Shown: positions 25,346-33,941 of the stretch, one piece after another
How positions within the stretch are numbered: the stretch's first letter is position 1
How the letters are laid out: every line of letters begins with the position of its first letter
Assembly: GCA_934668765.1 (NCBI GenBank)
Contig: CAKUOH010000003.1
Coordinates: forward strand, 49,211-113,210
Direction of reading: 5' to 3'
DNA: 64,000 nt
DNA from: an uncultured Helicobacteraceae bacterium
Lineage (GTDB): Bacteria > Campylobacterota > Campylobacteria > Campylobacterales > Helicobacteraceae
Translations under genes and position numbers: made by a program
The notes under the pieces: generated by a model
Seen by the model: only the letters and a program-made list of their open reading frames with translations
Told to the model about the DNA's origin: nothing
Database searches by the model: none

Positions 25346-27465
25346 TAAGCAAACCTCGCTCGCACAAGGATTTTAAGCCCTTTTTTATTAGCATAAGAAG
25401 TTATGCCCTCTGCTAATTCGCGGATTTTCGCACTATCAAAGGCATTGTTTAGATAGCTTATCTCTTTAATCACAAAATCTTTGTCGCTATCGATTCGCGA
25501 AATCAAAGCTTTTAACGCACTAGAATCAAAGCCACCATTTAGCAAGTAGAGATTTTCCCCTGCCAAAATTGCGCTATATCCGCCTAAATCCACTTGAATA
25601 TTTTGCGCATTTAATGGCGTAAAATCTTGCAATCTAAAAGTCTCCAAAAGCGCGTTTTTATCACTATCGCTTAAATCAACCAAACTGCCACTTTGTGAAT
25701 CTAAATTATTTTCACGCAATTCATAGATTTTAAATCCTAAATCCGCAGATTCTCTCTCTTTTGCGAAAGATACCCCGCCCCAAACCCCTCCCGCAAGGGG
25801 AGGGGCTTCTTTTGATTCCCCATCCCTTGCGAGAAAATCGCCATTTTGTTCCCCCTCCCTTGCGGAGGGGGCTAGGGGGTGGGTATTGTCATTGAGAGAA
25901 TCGCGTAGCGATTCGTGGCAATCTATTGTATTTTGTTTGGATTGCTTCGGCGATAAATCGCCTCGCAATGACGAAGTAGCGATTTTGTTTGCCGCGCGTT
26001 TAATGCGCTCTTTGGTAATGTCAAAAATCGTAGGATTTTCGCTTCCTAGCTCATTTTTACAAAACTCATAAGCCGTTTTTGATTTGCTTTTGTCGATAAC
26101 TTCATCTAACTGCACCAAAATAAACTCTCTATTGCCTTTATCTTGGGCGTTTAACTCCATAACCGCTTGGGCAGTCGTTCCGCTTCCTGCAAAAAAGTCT
26201 AAAATAATATCGTTTGAATTTGGCGTGGTTGAAAGTTGCAAAAGCGTTTTTATTAAATTTAGTGGTTTTGGAGTATCAAAAATTTTTTGATTATTAAATA
26301 AATTCAAAATTTCTTTCGTTGCGTCTGTTGTAGTTCCATAGTCGGTAAAAATTGTTCTAGTTTTTATGATTTTTTCCTTATCTTTTACTTCGTCAAAATA
26401 AATTACTTCATAAGGCGTTAATCTTCCTTTGCTATTTTCTTGCCAATAAATATGTTCGCTATCTAAATTTTCAGGTTTTTTACGCCAGTTCCCTTCTTTA
26501 CCATTTGGGGCAACAGGATAAACATCATTTCCGTTTGGGTCTTTGATAGGATAAAAAAGGCTCGGTGCATTTTCTCTTAAAGCATTGCTTCCCCATTTTT
26601 CTAATTTCATTATTTTTGCTTTTTTGCCATTGATGATTTTGTTAAAATCTGCCTCATCGTGTGCTCGTTTATCATCATTTATTTCCCATTCTTTTTTTGT
26701 ATAACATAAAATATACTCGTGTTCTTTGGCAAAGTATTGTGAATCTTGACTTCCGCCTTTTTTCTTTTGCCAAATAATATTAGCCACAAAATTTTCCTCC
26801 CCGAAAATTTCATCACATAAAAGTTTTAAATTTGCCTGTTCGTTATCGTCAATGCTAATAAAAATCACGCCGTCCTCGCGCAAAAGCTGCCTAGCGATAT
26901 ATAAACGCGGATACATAAAACTAAGCCACGCGCTATGCGTGCTAGAATTTTTAAGCGTAAGATTAAGTATGCTGCTTGCTTCTTCAATCTCTATATTTGC
27001 CATTTGCGCCAAACTCTGCGGCGTGAAACTTCGCTCGTCATTGTAGATAAAGTCTCCATTGCCTGTGTTATAAGGCGGGTCGATATAAATCATCTTTACT
27101 TTGCGGTAATAAGCGTTTTTTAGGTGTTTTAGCACTTCTAAATTGTCGCCTTTGATAAGGACATTTTTAGAATTTGCATTTTGCGGCTGTGCGTTGTGCG
27201 CGGAATCTTGCGCAATCAGCGTGTGTGTAGGTAAATGACGCAAGAGTTTAGCATAAGACTTGCCAAGCCAATTTAGGCTGTATGACTCTTTTGAGAGTGA
27301 AAACGCCGCTTCATTTTCTAAATCTTGCGTTGCTGTGTTTGTTTGTGCGTTATTTTCTTGTGCCAAATCCAAAATAGCCTCTTGAAGTTTTTGTGGCATT
27401 AAATCGCCGTTTTTGTCAAAGCACTGCGGAAAATGCTCTTTAAGTGCGTGGAATCTATCTAACAT
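25345..27465 (-). CDS. mod: Type III DNA methyltransferase Mod with in-frame repeat insertion
   Basis: 706 residues. DPPYNTG catalytic motif (~128) precedes the AdoMet motif FAGSGTT (~425), the beta-class order for N6-adenine methyltransferases. The target recognition region lies between them. Residues ~493-575 are foreign: they translate two TCATTGCGAG-type repeats and a C-rich palindromic element (25771-25973), replacing the loop before the conserved GFKIYEL block. The frame is open throughout. No simple tetranucleotide repeat of the H. pylori mod type is seen, so classic phase variation is absent. Couples to res by a one-base overlap. Confidence 0.95.
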   Translation of the reverse strand: MLDRFHALKEHFPQCFDKNGDLMPQKLQEAILDLAQENNAQTNTATQDLENEAAFSLSKESYSLNWLGKSYAKLLRHLPTHTLIAQDSAHNAQPQNANSKNVLIKGDNLEVLKHLKNAYYRKVKMIYIDPPYNTGNGDFIYNDERSFTPQSLAQMANIEIEEASSILNLTLKNSSTHSAWLSFMYPRLYIARQLLREDGVIFISIDDNEQANLKLLCDEIFGEENFVANIIWQKKKGGSQDSQYFAKEHEYILCYTKKEWEINDDKRAHDEADFNKIINGKKAKIMKLEKWGSNALRENAPSLFYPIKDPNGNDVYPVAPNGKEGNWRKKPENLDSEHIYWQENSKGRLTPYEVIYFDEVKDKEKIIKTRTIFTDYGTTTDATKEILNLFNNQKIFDTPKPLNLIKTLLQLSTTPNSNDIILDFFAGSGTTAQAVMELNAQDKGNREFILVQLDEVIDKSKSKTAYEFCKNELGSENPTIFDITKERIKRAANKIATSSLRGDLSPKQSKQNTIDCHESLRDSLNDNTHPLAPSAREGEQNGDFLARDGESKEAPPLAGGVWGGVSFAKERESADLGFKIYELRENNLDSQSGSLVDLSDSDKNALLETFRLQDFTPLNAQNIQVDLGGYSAILAGENLYLLNGGFDSSALKALISRIDSDKDFVIKEISYLNNAFDSAKIRELAEGITSYANKKGLKILVRARFA
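25771..25973. repeat. Composite palindromic repeats inside mod
   Basis: C-rich arms at 25771-25805 (TACCCCGCCCC then CCCCTCCCGCAAGGGG) and 25851-25884 (CCCCCTCCCTTGCGGAGGGG then GCTAGGGGGTGGGTA) are inverted to each other. Then come TCATTGAGAG...GTGGCAATCTA (25889-25925) and inverted GGATTGCTTCGG...CTCGCAATGACG (25939-25973). All are translated in mod. Confidence 0.9.
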
Positions 27466-27504
27466 AATTATTTTGTCCTTCTAAAATCAAAAATAAATCT
27501 CGCA

Positions 27505-27885
27505 TTATAGTAGAGAGTTACTAATAAAACTTTGAATTGCAGTCGAATCAATGCCACTTACCCACGCAATGTCCTTTATGTCGATATGTGAAATCGTCCG
27601 TGAGCGAAGCAAAAAATCTAAGCGCGAAAAATGCACCCTTGCTTCGTAAGCATAAATTTGCGATTTGGCATTAGATTCGCTTTTAGATTCGCTACTCAAA
27701 TCTAAATTTAACTCCGCGCTTTTAGATTTATCGAATTTTGTTAGCGTTAGATTTGCGCTCTCTACTTGCGAATCTGCCCATTTTTGCAATGCAAAAGCCA
27801 CACTTAAAAGCACAATCGCAATGCTACTTAAAACAAACAACGCAATTTTCGCCCATTTGGGGAAAATACCACCAAAATTTTTCAT
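27505..27885 (-). CDS. Small single-pass membrane protein, unknown
   Basis: 126 residues. One hydrophobic helix at ~11-32 after a Lys-containing N-terminus, then a Ser/Glu/Lys-rich stretch (~60-75, written by GATTCGC words) and a hydrophilic end. Not recognised. It is upstream of mod on the same strand (39 bases apart) and downstream of mntP, so it could lead the mod-res transcript, but nothing ties it to restriction. Confidence 0.6.
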   Translation of the reverse strand: MKNFGGIFPKWAKIALFVLSSIAIVLLSVAFALQKWADSQVESANLTLTKFDKSKSAELNLDLSSESKSESNAKSQIYAYEARVHFSRLDFLLRSRTISHIDIKDIAWVSGIDSTAIQSFISNSLL

Positions 27886-27933
27886 ATTTGTCCTTCGAAT
27901 CTAAATTTTAAAAACGCAAATTGTAGCATAAAT

Positions 27934-28494
27934 TCACGCAGTCAAATGCTCCCATAATATTTTTGTGCCAAGCGCGATTAGCACGACTCCGCCTAGCAAA
28001 GCCGCCTTGTTGCCCAGAAAAAGCCCGAAGCGATTGCCGATTTTTAGCGCAATGATGGAGCAAATTGCCGTGATTGCGCCTATAATCGTTGCACAAAGGA
28101 CGATGTCGCTTTGCTCAATCGCTAGACTAACGCCAACTGCGAGTGCGTCAATGCTAGTGGCGATGGCAAGTGGGAGCATCGCGCGAACGCCAAATTCTGC
28201 GCTATTTGAATCGCAAGTTTGCGCTGTGAAAGATTCGCATATCATTTTTGCGCCGATGAGTGCAAGTAACCCAAATGCGATGAAATGGTCGATTGCGCCG
28301 ACGAATCCGCCGATTGCCACACCTAAAAAGTAGCCCAAAAGTGGCATTAACGCCTGAAATCCGCCAAAGTAAAGCCCTACGATTGCGCACTGCTTTGGCG
28401 TAACGCGCTTTACGCTAAAACCCTTGCAAAGGCTCACGGCAAAGGCGTCCGCCGCTAGTGCTAGTGATAATAAAATGACGCTAAAAACTCCCAT
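27934..28494 (-). CDS. mntP: Manganese efflux pump MntP (YebN family)
   Basis: 186 residues, six predicted membrane helices in two similar halves, each beginning with an acidic helix ([11 protein letters not shown] near the start; [13 protein letters not shown] in the second half), the MntP signature. Exports Mn(II). The ATG has AAAGGA upstream and a consensus -10 at 28520-28525. Its promoter has an A9/G9 tract beside the expected -35. No yybP-ykoY riboswitch fold could be recognised by eye. Confidence 0.93.
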   Translation of the reverse strand: MGVFSVILLSLALAADAFAVSLCKGFSVKRVTPKQCAIVGLYFGGFQALMPLLGYFLGVAIGGFVGAIDHFIAFGLLALIGAKMICESFTAQTCDSNSAEFGVRAMLPLAIATSIDALAVGVSLAIEQSDIVLCATIIGAITAICSIIALKIGNRFGLFLGNKAALLGGVVLIALGTKILWEHLTA

Positions 28495-28509
28495 AAATTT
28501 CCTTTAATC

Positions 28510-28528
28510 TTTGCGTGGAATTATAGGA
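28510..28528 (-). promoter_or_regulatory. mntP promoter -10 region, 19-mer shared with purB
   Basis: Minus strand TCCTATAATTCCACGCAAA with TATAAT at 28520-28525, identical to 12502-12520. Confidence 0.7.
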
Positions 28529-28546
28529 TAAAATGTGGATTGGCGC

Positions 28547-28564
28547 AAAAAAAAAGGGGGGGGG
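28547..28564. repeat. A9-G9 mononucleotide tracts upstream of mntP
   Basis: Nine A (28547-28555) followed by nine G (28556-28564) on the plus strand. On the mntP strand this is C9T9, starting about where its -35 should be. Such tracts slip during replication. Confidence 0.75.
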
Positions 28565-28578
28565 TTGTAAGTGCGAAT

Positions 28579-28864
28579 CGTTATTGTGAGAATTTGGCTT
28601 GTCAAATTCGTGGCAATCCAAAAAAATACCCACTTGTCATTGCGAAAAGTCGGCACGACTTTGTGGTAATCCAAACCAAATCCGTCATTGCGAGAATCGC
28701 AAAGCGATTCGTGGCAATCTATTTTTTAGATTGCTTTGGTTTTTGTAAAGCCCTCGCAATGACGAATGGGAGTGGATTGCTTCGTTGTTTTCGCTTCGCT
28801 TAAACTGCCTCGCAATGACGAAAAAGTGGGCAAATCATCATTGCAAACGCAGTGAAGCAATCAT
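28579..28864. repeat. Array of six TCATTGCGAG-type palindromic repeats
   Basis: Units at about 28579-28620, 28636-28672, 28683-28721, 28729-28764 (inverted), 28774-28820 (inverted) and 28838-28864. Each is a hairpin with TCATTGCGAG at one end and GGCAATCCA/TCTA at the other. Open frames here are by-products of the repeats. Apart from them the 490 bases between mntP and the next gene hold only promoter signals. Confidence 0.85.
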
Positions 28865-28935
28865 TATTTTTAGCAATTTTGATTTTGTTGCGAATCTAAT
28901 TTTGCATTAAAAAAGCACAGCGACAAATGAATTTT

Positions 28936-28944
28936 TGCTATAAT
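28936..28944 (+). promoter_or_regulatory. Extended -10 promoter of the phase-variable outer-membrane gene
   Basis: TGC followed by consensus TATAAT (28939-28944), 44 bases before the ATG at 28988. Confidence 0.75.
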
Positions 28945-28987
28945 TTTGGCATTGCATTTTGCAAAATCTAATACAAAGGACTTAAAA

Positions 28988-29724
28988 ATGGACGCAGGAC
29001 GCAAGATTTGCGTGGTATTTATCGCAATATTTATGATTTGCTTAAACGCAGACGAATCGCAAGTTGGGGGGGGGGGGATATAGATTCCACTAATCTCACT
29101 TTAACTAATCCGCAAAACACGACAGATACAAATCATACAAAAATCACATTACTTCCACCACAAAAGCAAAAATCAGGCGGATTTTTTGGCGCGGAATTTG
29201 GTGTGGGTTTGAGATACAGTAATTTACTTGCAAATATTTTTAGTGGCTATCAATGGTATTTTATTGATAGCAATCCATATTTTCAACTAGGACTGCGTTT
29301 AAGGGGACATTTTGGATATATAAATACAATCAAAGATTATTATAACATTAGCAATTACAGCCAAAGAATCAATGGCTTTCAGTATGGATTAGAATCGCAT
29401 TTGGTGATGGACTTTTTAAACACTGCCAAACATACTTTAGGTGGGCATATCGCGGTTTTGAGTGGATTTGGTGGGATTCATACATTTCATAAATCTTATG
29501 GTTGGTATGGTGTAGAAGAGCAAAATAAAAAATGGATTCAAACAAAATTATATGTCATTCCATTTAGCACGGGGATTCATTATTACTATGATACAAATCA
29601 TCAAATATTTGCAACCTTTAAATTGCAACTGGGAGTGTATTATTATCCAGATACATACCAATCATATTATACATATTATTCATCGCCTTTTGTGCTTACA
29701 CTGGGCTACTCATATAAATTTTAG
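28988..29724 (+). CDS. Phase-variable outer-membrane beta-barrel protein, switched OFF by G12 tract
   Basis: ATG at 28988 (AAGGA nine bases upstream) opens a signal peptide ending near ICLNADES. Twelve G (29066-29077) then lead that frame to TAG at 29081-29083. The barrel itself is in another frame, open from upstream of the tract to 29724: GAEFGVGLRYSN, alternating aromatic beta-strands, final residues GYSYKF with the C-terminal Phe used for outer-membrane assembly. The two frames join if the tract is 10 or 13 G, giving ~245 residues. It resembles the small Helicobacter outer-membrane proteins but I cannot name a family. So the cell sequenced has it off. Confidence 0.85.
29066..29077 (+). 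repeat. G12 contingency tract in the outer-membrane gene
   Basis: Twelve consecutive G directly after the signal-peptide codons. Frame arithmetic: G10 or G13 is ON; G11 and G12 are OFF. Confidence 0.9.
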
Positions 29725-29735
29725 GGAGGTGCATT

Positions 29736-30419
29736 ATGACAAAAATAAGATTCGCTCCGCAAGATAGGCAAAAACTTGCAGAAATTTTAATGCTATTTTT
29801 TATCCACAGCAACACACAAGGGCGATTTATCCCAAGCGAAGCAAATCCAAGTGCAATAATAAATCCGCTAAATGATTTTTTGGCAAAATATAGCTATATT
29901 GCGGATTGTTCTTTTGGGCGCAATGGCGGATTTTCACATAATCCATATATAATTTTCATTCGCAAAGACACGCCACATATTCGCGCAAGTAAGGGCGTTT
30001 ATTGTCGTGTGTGCTTTCATAGAAAAGAGATAGATTCGCGTAAAATCGAAGTTAGCGTGAATCAATCCTATCAAAATAGCTATGAATTTTTGGCAAAAGA
30101 TAAAGTGCAAAAATATATCGATGATAGCGCGAAAACTAGCTTTTTCCAATATCCAAACTGCGATACTAGCGACATTATCGATAAATTAGAAATGGATTTA
30201 AGCTACTTTGTGGCAATTCCTATCAATAAGCTAGAATCTACGGACAATATTTCACACACGCAAATCAAACAAATACAATGCAAATGCTGTGGGGTGCAAA
30301 AAGATTTTAGCGAATTTTACTTTGTCGATGGTGGATTAAAAATTGATGGCATAGAAAATCTAAAATTTGAAGTATGCAAACAATGCGTAAGTGCTTTGGA
30401 TTATTTTTGCGTGAAATGA
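29736..30419 (+). CDS. Unknown protein, possible McrB N-terminal-like (DUF3578) domain plus zinc ribbon
   Basis: 227 residues. Strong ribosome site GGGAGG and only 11 bases after the outer-membrane gene. The stretch NPYIIFIRKDTPHIRASKGV...CRVCFHRKE...VSVNQSYQNS recalls the DUF3578/MrcB_N DNA-binding domain (KGxYxVYLF...SLNQG), which in McrB reads modified cytosine. This is weak pattern matching. The end has CKCCGVQKDFSEFYF...CKQC, a four-Cys zinc site like those of some HNH-adjacent proteins. No GTPase domain or McrC partner is nearby. It could be an orphan modification reader or unrelated. Confidence 0.6.
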   Translation: MTKIRFAPQDRQKLAEILMLFFIHSNTQGRFIPSEANPSAIINPLNDFLAKYSYIADCSFGRNGGFSHNPYIIFIRKDTPHIRASKGVYCRVCFHRKEIDSRKIEVSVNQSYQNSYEFLAKDKVQKYIDDSAKTSFFQYPNCDTSDIIDKLEMDLSYFVAIPINKLESTDNISHTQIKQIQCKCCGVQKDFSEFYFVDGGLKIDGIENLKFEVCKQCVSALDYFCVK

Positions 30420-30501
30420 GCGAAATAGGACTTTGGGCGTCCCATTGAGCGAAATTTTATGTAAAAATAATCCAAATGATTACCCAAATACAAATTGCCG
30501 A

Positions 30502-31467
30502 CTACCCATTAAAATAAACCAAACTAGAACCCCAAGTAAGCCCCCCGCCAAACGCGTCTAATAGCAATAAATCGCCGTTTTTTAATCGCCCATCATTATA
30601 AATCTCATCAATCGCCATAGGGATACTTGCAGCGGAAGTGTTGCCGTATTTTTGCACGGTTAGGACGATTTTTTGCGAATCCATTTTGAGCGTCTCTCCC
30701 ACTGCATTTATAATCCGCAAATTCGCTTGGTGTGGGATAAAAAAGTCAATGTCATTTGCACTTATATTGTTTTTTGCTAAAATCTCGCTTACATCGCTTA
30801 CTAGCGTCTTAACTGCGAGTTTAAAAATCTCATTGCCTTTCATTTGAATCTTTGCATTATGTGGTGTGCAAAGCAGATTCGCATACTTTCCATTCGCGCT
30901 TATGCTAATATCCAAAATCGACTTTTTAATATTGTCTGTCTGTCCCACAACCGCAGCTCCCGCGCCATCGCCAAAGAGAATACAGGTGCTTCTATCGCTA
31001 AAATCAAGCACCGAGCTAGTCTTTTCCGCGCCCACAAGCAAGATATTGCGATACGCACCACTCTCAATGTAGGACTTTGCAATGGAGAGCAGGTAGATAA
31101 ACCCGCTACACGCCGCCGAAATGTCAAATGCAGGTTTATCCCAAATGCCTAGCTTGTGCGAGATAAGTGTCGCAGTGGAGGGCATACAAAGATAGTCAGG
31201 CGACAAAGTCGCGCAAATCACTATATCAATATCATCTGTTTTTAGATTCGCGCGTTTTAGAGCGATTTTTGCCGCTTCCACGCCCATATCGCTTGTGCTT
31301 TGCGATTCATTAGCAAAAAATCGGCTCTTAATCCCTGTGCGTTTCGTTATCCATTCATCGCTAGTATCTAGCGTTTTTTCAAAGTCCGCATTGCTAACGC
31401 TACGACTAGGCACAAATGACGCTATGGATTTTAGCGAAGCATAAATTTTAGGGCGAATCTCAGGCAT
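30502..31467 (-). CDS. fabH: Beta-ketoacyl-ACP synthase III
   Basis: 321 residues. Catalytic triad visible: Cys in DISAACSGF (~114), His in IPHQANLRI (~248) and Asn in YGNTSAAS (~278). Starts fatty-acid elongation by condensing acetyl-CoA with malonyl-ACP. Last gene of the ndk...fabH leftward cluster, 12 bases after plsX. Confidence 0.97.
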   Translation of the reverse strand: MPEIRPKIYASLKSIASFVPSRSVSNADFEKTLDTSDEWITKRTGIKSRFFANESQSTSDMGVEAAKIALKRANLKTDDIDIVICATLSPDYLCMPSTATLISHKLGIWDKPAFDISAACSGFIYLLSIAKSYIESGAYRNILLVGAEKTSSVLDFSDRSTCILFGDGAGAAVVGQTDNIKKSILDISISANGKYANLLCTPHNAKIQMKGNEIFKLAVKTLVSDVSEILAKNNISANDIDFFIPHQANLRIINAVGETLKMDSQKIVLTVQKYGNTSAASIPMAIDEIYNDGRLKNGDLLLLDAFGGGLTWGSSLVYFNG

Positions 31468-31479
31468 TGTTACGCTCCG

Positions 31480-32517
31480 CTATGAATTTTTGCGCGAAAT
31501 ATCAGTGCGCAAATCATTGTGCGAATTTTGGCGTGAATCTTGGTGCGAATCAAAAATATGCGTGATTTTCTCAACCACACGCGATTGAACCGCGCTTATG
31601 CCTTGATAAATAGCACATTCAATCGCCCGTGCATTGCTTTTGCCGTGGCAGATAATTAGATTTTTATTCACGCCCAAAAGTGGCGCACCGCCATATTCTG
31701 CGTAATGTGTGCGCTTTTTTAGTGCTTTAAAAACGCCTTTCATAAGCAATGCGCCGATTTTGTAGCGCAAACTTTTGCTAATTTCTTCTTTTAAAATCGC
31801 TCCAATTGCTTCTGCCACGCCCTCACTTGCTTTAAGCACCAAATTGCCATCAAATCCATCGCATACGATTACCTCAACACTAGCATTAAAAATGTCATTA
31901 CCCTCGACATTGCCCTTGAAATATGGAAAATCTTTAAGAATCTTAAACGCCTCTTTGGTTAGCTCATTGCCTTTGGAATCTTCCTCGCCATTAGCCAAAA
32001 GCCCCACGCGTGGGCTATCATAGCCTAGCACGGATTTTGCATACTCATAGCCCATCTGTGCAAACTGCACTAAATGCTCTGCCTTGCAATCCACATTCGC
32101 CCCAGCATCCAAAATCACGCTAGGATTTTTGCTTATGCTAGGCATAGTCGTGCAAATCGCAGGACGCGAAACGCCATTCACGCGCCCAAATTTAAGCGTA
32201 GCAAGGCTCATACTTGCTCCACTATGTCCCGCAGAAATCACCACATCGCCCTTATCTTCGCACACAAGCTCGACTGCTTGATAAATCGAACTATCTTTTT
32301 TCTTTAACGCGGTAGTCGCACTTTCTTCCATCCTAATGAAATCTGCGCAGTGGTGAATCGAAACGCGCTCATCTGGCGTGATATGCTTACGAATCTCGCT
32401 CTCATCGCCCACAACAATCGCGCTAAAATCACTTCGTGCATTCAAAGCAGCCTGTAATCCTGCGATAATAGGACTTGCGCCGTTATCGCCACCCATCGCA
32501 TCAAGCACTATTTTCAT
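31480..32517 (-). CDS. plsX: Phosphate acyltransferase PlsX
   Basis: 345 residues. [15 protein letters not shown] at the N-terminus is diagnostic. Makes acyl-phosphate from acyl-ACP for PlsY in phospholipid synthesis. The last ~20 residues ([13 protein letters not shown]) are an Asp/Ser-rich tail coded by GATTC-type words and exceed the normal family end. Start overlaps the rpmF stop as TAATG. Confidence 0.96.
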   Translation of the reverse strand: MKIVLDAMGGDNGASPIIAGLQAALNARSDFSAIVVGDESEIRKHITPDERVSIHHCADFIRMEESATTALKKKDSSIYQAVELVCEDKGDVVISAGHSGASMSLATLKFGRVNGVSRPAICTTMPSISKNPSVILDAGANVDCKAEHLVQFAQMGYEYAKSVLGYDSPRVGLLANGEEDSKGNELTKEAFKILKDFPYFKGNVEGNDIFNASVEVIVCDGFDGNLVLKASEGVAEAIGAILKEEISKSLRYKIGALLMKGVFKALKKRTHYAEYGGAPLLGVNKNLIICHGKSNARAIECAIYQGISAVQSRVVEKITHIFDSHQDSRQNSHNDLRTDISRKNS

Positions 32518-32669
32518 TATTTATAATTGCCTGTTTCTTTGCAGATTGTGTGTGGGAGCTTCCAATTCCCGTTTTTGTCCTTTATGGGCATTTGCAATTT
32601 GACTTTGTAATGCGTCCTGCGTTTCAAACCTCTTGTCCTACTAACGCGTCTTTTGGGAACAACTGCCAT
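32517..32669 (-). CDS. rpmF: 50S ribosomal protein L32
   Basis: 50 residues, [20 protein letters not shown] at the start and ending KETGNYK. A basic L32 lacking most of the zinc-binding cysteines (one Cys remains, ICKETG). Ribosome site GGAGG-like (AGGAGGTTTAAA) just upstream. It couples to plsX by a one-base overlap, tying ribosome and lipid synthesis as in many bacteria. Confidence 0.95.
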   Translation of the reverse strand: MAVVPKRRVSRTRGLKRRTHYKVKLQMPIKDKNGNWKLPHTICKETGNYK

Positions 32670-32689
32670 TTTAAACCTCCTTTATAAAG

Positions 32690-33088
32690 TTAATCTTTTG
32701 TGTGATATTCTAATTTTATCGATTCAATTTCGCCTAAAAATAGCGAATCTAAATCGATAAAATTATCAAAAACCTCAATCACGGCAGGATTTTCATCGCT
32801 TGATTCGGCAAAATCATTTGCGTGGATTATATGCGATTCACGGCGCGAATCTTGCCATAGCCCATTTTTGACAAATAGCATTAAATGTAAATTTAGATTT
32901 TTCATAAATTCCTCACCACTTTTATCACAAATTAGCTGTATCTCCCCGCTCATTGTTGAATCTAGCCTTACTAATCCATTTTCTAACCTAGAAATTTTGC
33001 CATCGATTTTTATGTCAAAATCACTATCTTTTAGATTTAGCGTAAATTTTTTTGGCTCTATTGCGATTTTTCTAAACTCGATTTTCAA
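32690..33088 (-). CDS. DUF177 (YceD-like) protein
   Basis: 132 residues. Position directly before rpmF and the central segment LDSTMSGEIQLICDKSGEEF match the YceD/DUF177 family, implicated in 23S rRNA processing or accumulation. The second Cys of the usual CxxC pair is replaced by Ser (CDKSG), so the zinc-like pair is lost. Cotranscribed with rpmF-plsX-fabH. Confidence 0.85.
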   Translation of the reverse strand: MKIEFRKIAIEPKKFTLNLKDSDFDIKIDGKISRLENGLVRLDSTMSGEIQLICDKSGEEFMKNLNLHLMLFVKNGLWQDSRRESHIIHANDFAESSDENPAVIEVFDNFIDLDSLFLGEIESIKLEYHTKD

Positions 33089-33168
33089 AAAATTACCCTA
33101 GATTCGCGCTAAAATTTACAAAGATTCACAACTAGATTCAAGCCAAGATTCGCTACAACTCGCCAAAT

Positions 33169-33582
33169 CTAGCTTATTTGCGTTTGCGAAAAGAAAAAGG
33201 CGATTTCATTTTTCGCATTCTCCAAGCTATCGCTGCCGTGCACCGCATTTGCATCAATGCTCTCTGCAAAATCCGCGCGAATCGTGCCTTTTGTCGCCTT
33301 TTTCGGGTCGGTATCGCCCATAAGCTCACGATTTTTTCTCACAGCATTTTCGCCCTCTAGCACTAGCACCACGACAGGTCCGCTTGTCATAAAATCCACC
33401 AAATCCCTAAAAAACGGGCGTTCTTTGTGAATCGCATAAAAATCCTGCGCGTTTTTGGTGCTTAACTGTAACTTTCTCATCGCGGCGATTCGCAAACCGT
33501 TGCTCTCAAATCTATCAATGATTTTGCCAATCGCATTCTTTTTTACGGCGTCTGGCTTGATAATCGAAAGTGTCCTCTCCAC
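33169..33582 (-). CDS. ndk: Nucleoside diphosphate kinase
   Basis: 137 residues. IIKPDAV at the start and the active-site NAVHGSDS with the phosphorylated His (~116). Balances NTP and dNTP pools. First gene of the cluster with an extended -10 promoter about 40 bases upstream. Confidence 0.98.
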   Translation of the reverse strand: MERTLSIIKPDAVKKNAIGKIIDRFESNGLRIAAMRKLQLSTKNAQDFYAIHKERPFFRDLVDFMTSGPVVVLVLEGENAVRKNRELMGDTDPKKATKGTIRADFAESIDANAVHGSDSLENAKNEIAFFFSQTQIS

Positions 33583-33617
33583 GAAAATCTCCTAATTTTT
33601 TTAAAAATAAAAGCGCA

Positions 33618-33626
33618 ATTCTAGCA
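33618..33626 (-). promoter_or_regulatory. Extended -10 promoter of ndk
   Basis: Minus strand TGCTAGAAT, then TGCGCTTTTATTTTT; 36 bases before the ndk start. Confidence 0.65.
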
Positions 33627-33676
33627 TAAAAATTTTAGATTTTGATTAAAGAGTGCATTTTGATTTGTAGATTCTT

Positions 33677-33862
33677 GGATTGCTTCGATTCGGCAGTGCC
33701 GAATCTCGCAATGACGGCATATCCCGTCATTCTTAAGCGAGTGAAACGAGCGAAGAAACCAAAAAGATTTTCTAGTAATTCTTGGATTCTTCGGCTTTCT
33801 TGCGAAAGCATCAGAATAACGATTCATTTTTTTTGAATTGCTTCACTTCGTTTGCAATGACA
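33677..33862. repeat. Repeat cluster between ndk and the TonB receptor gene
   Basis: Three elements fill this gap: inverted TCATTGCGAG-type unit (33677-33715, centre GATTCGGCAGTGCCGAATC), a different element CGTCATTCTTAAGCGAG...CATCAGAATAACG (33725-33821, with GTGAAACGAGCG near its left end and CGGCTTTCTTGCGAAAGC hairpin at its right), and GAATTGCTTCACTTCG...GCAATGACA (33835-33862). The short open frames across here have no coding character. Confidence 0.8.
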
Positions 33863-33941
33863 GAGCAAGGCGAATCGCGTTTCGTGCTGTTATCACACGA
33901 ATCTGCGACTTTTTAAAAGTTGCAGATTCAAAGCAAAATCC

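Noticed and set aside
28540..28803. An 87-codon open frame through the repeat array
   Set aside because: It consists of translated palindromic repeats and homopolymer, with no ribosome site or protein-like composition.
28579..28864. CRISPR array
   Set aside because: Units differ in orientation, length and centre; there are no constant direct repeats with regular unique spacers and no cas genes.
28988..29083. Calling the outer-membrane gene a pseudogene
   Set aside because: Everything except the G-tract length is intact, so phase OFF is the simpler reading.
29736..30419. Complete McrBC restriction system
   Set aside because: No AAA GTPase domain or McrC partner is nearby; only a weak N-domain resemblance exists.
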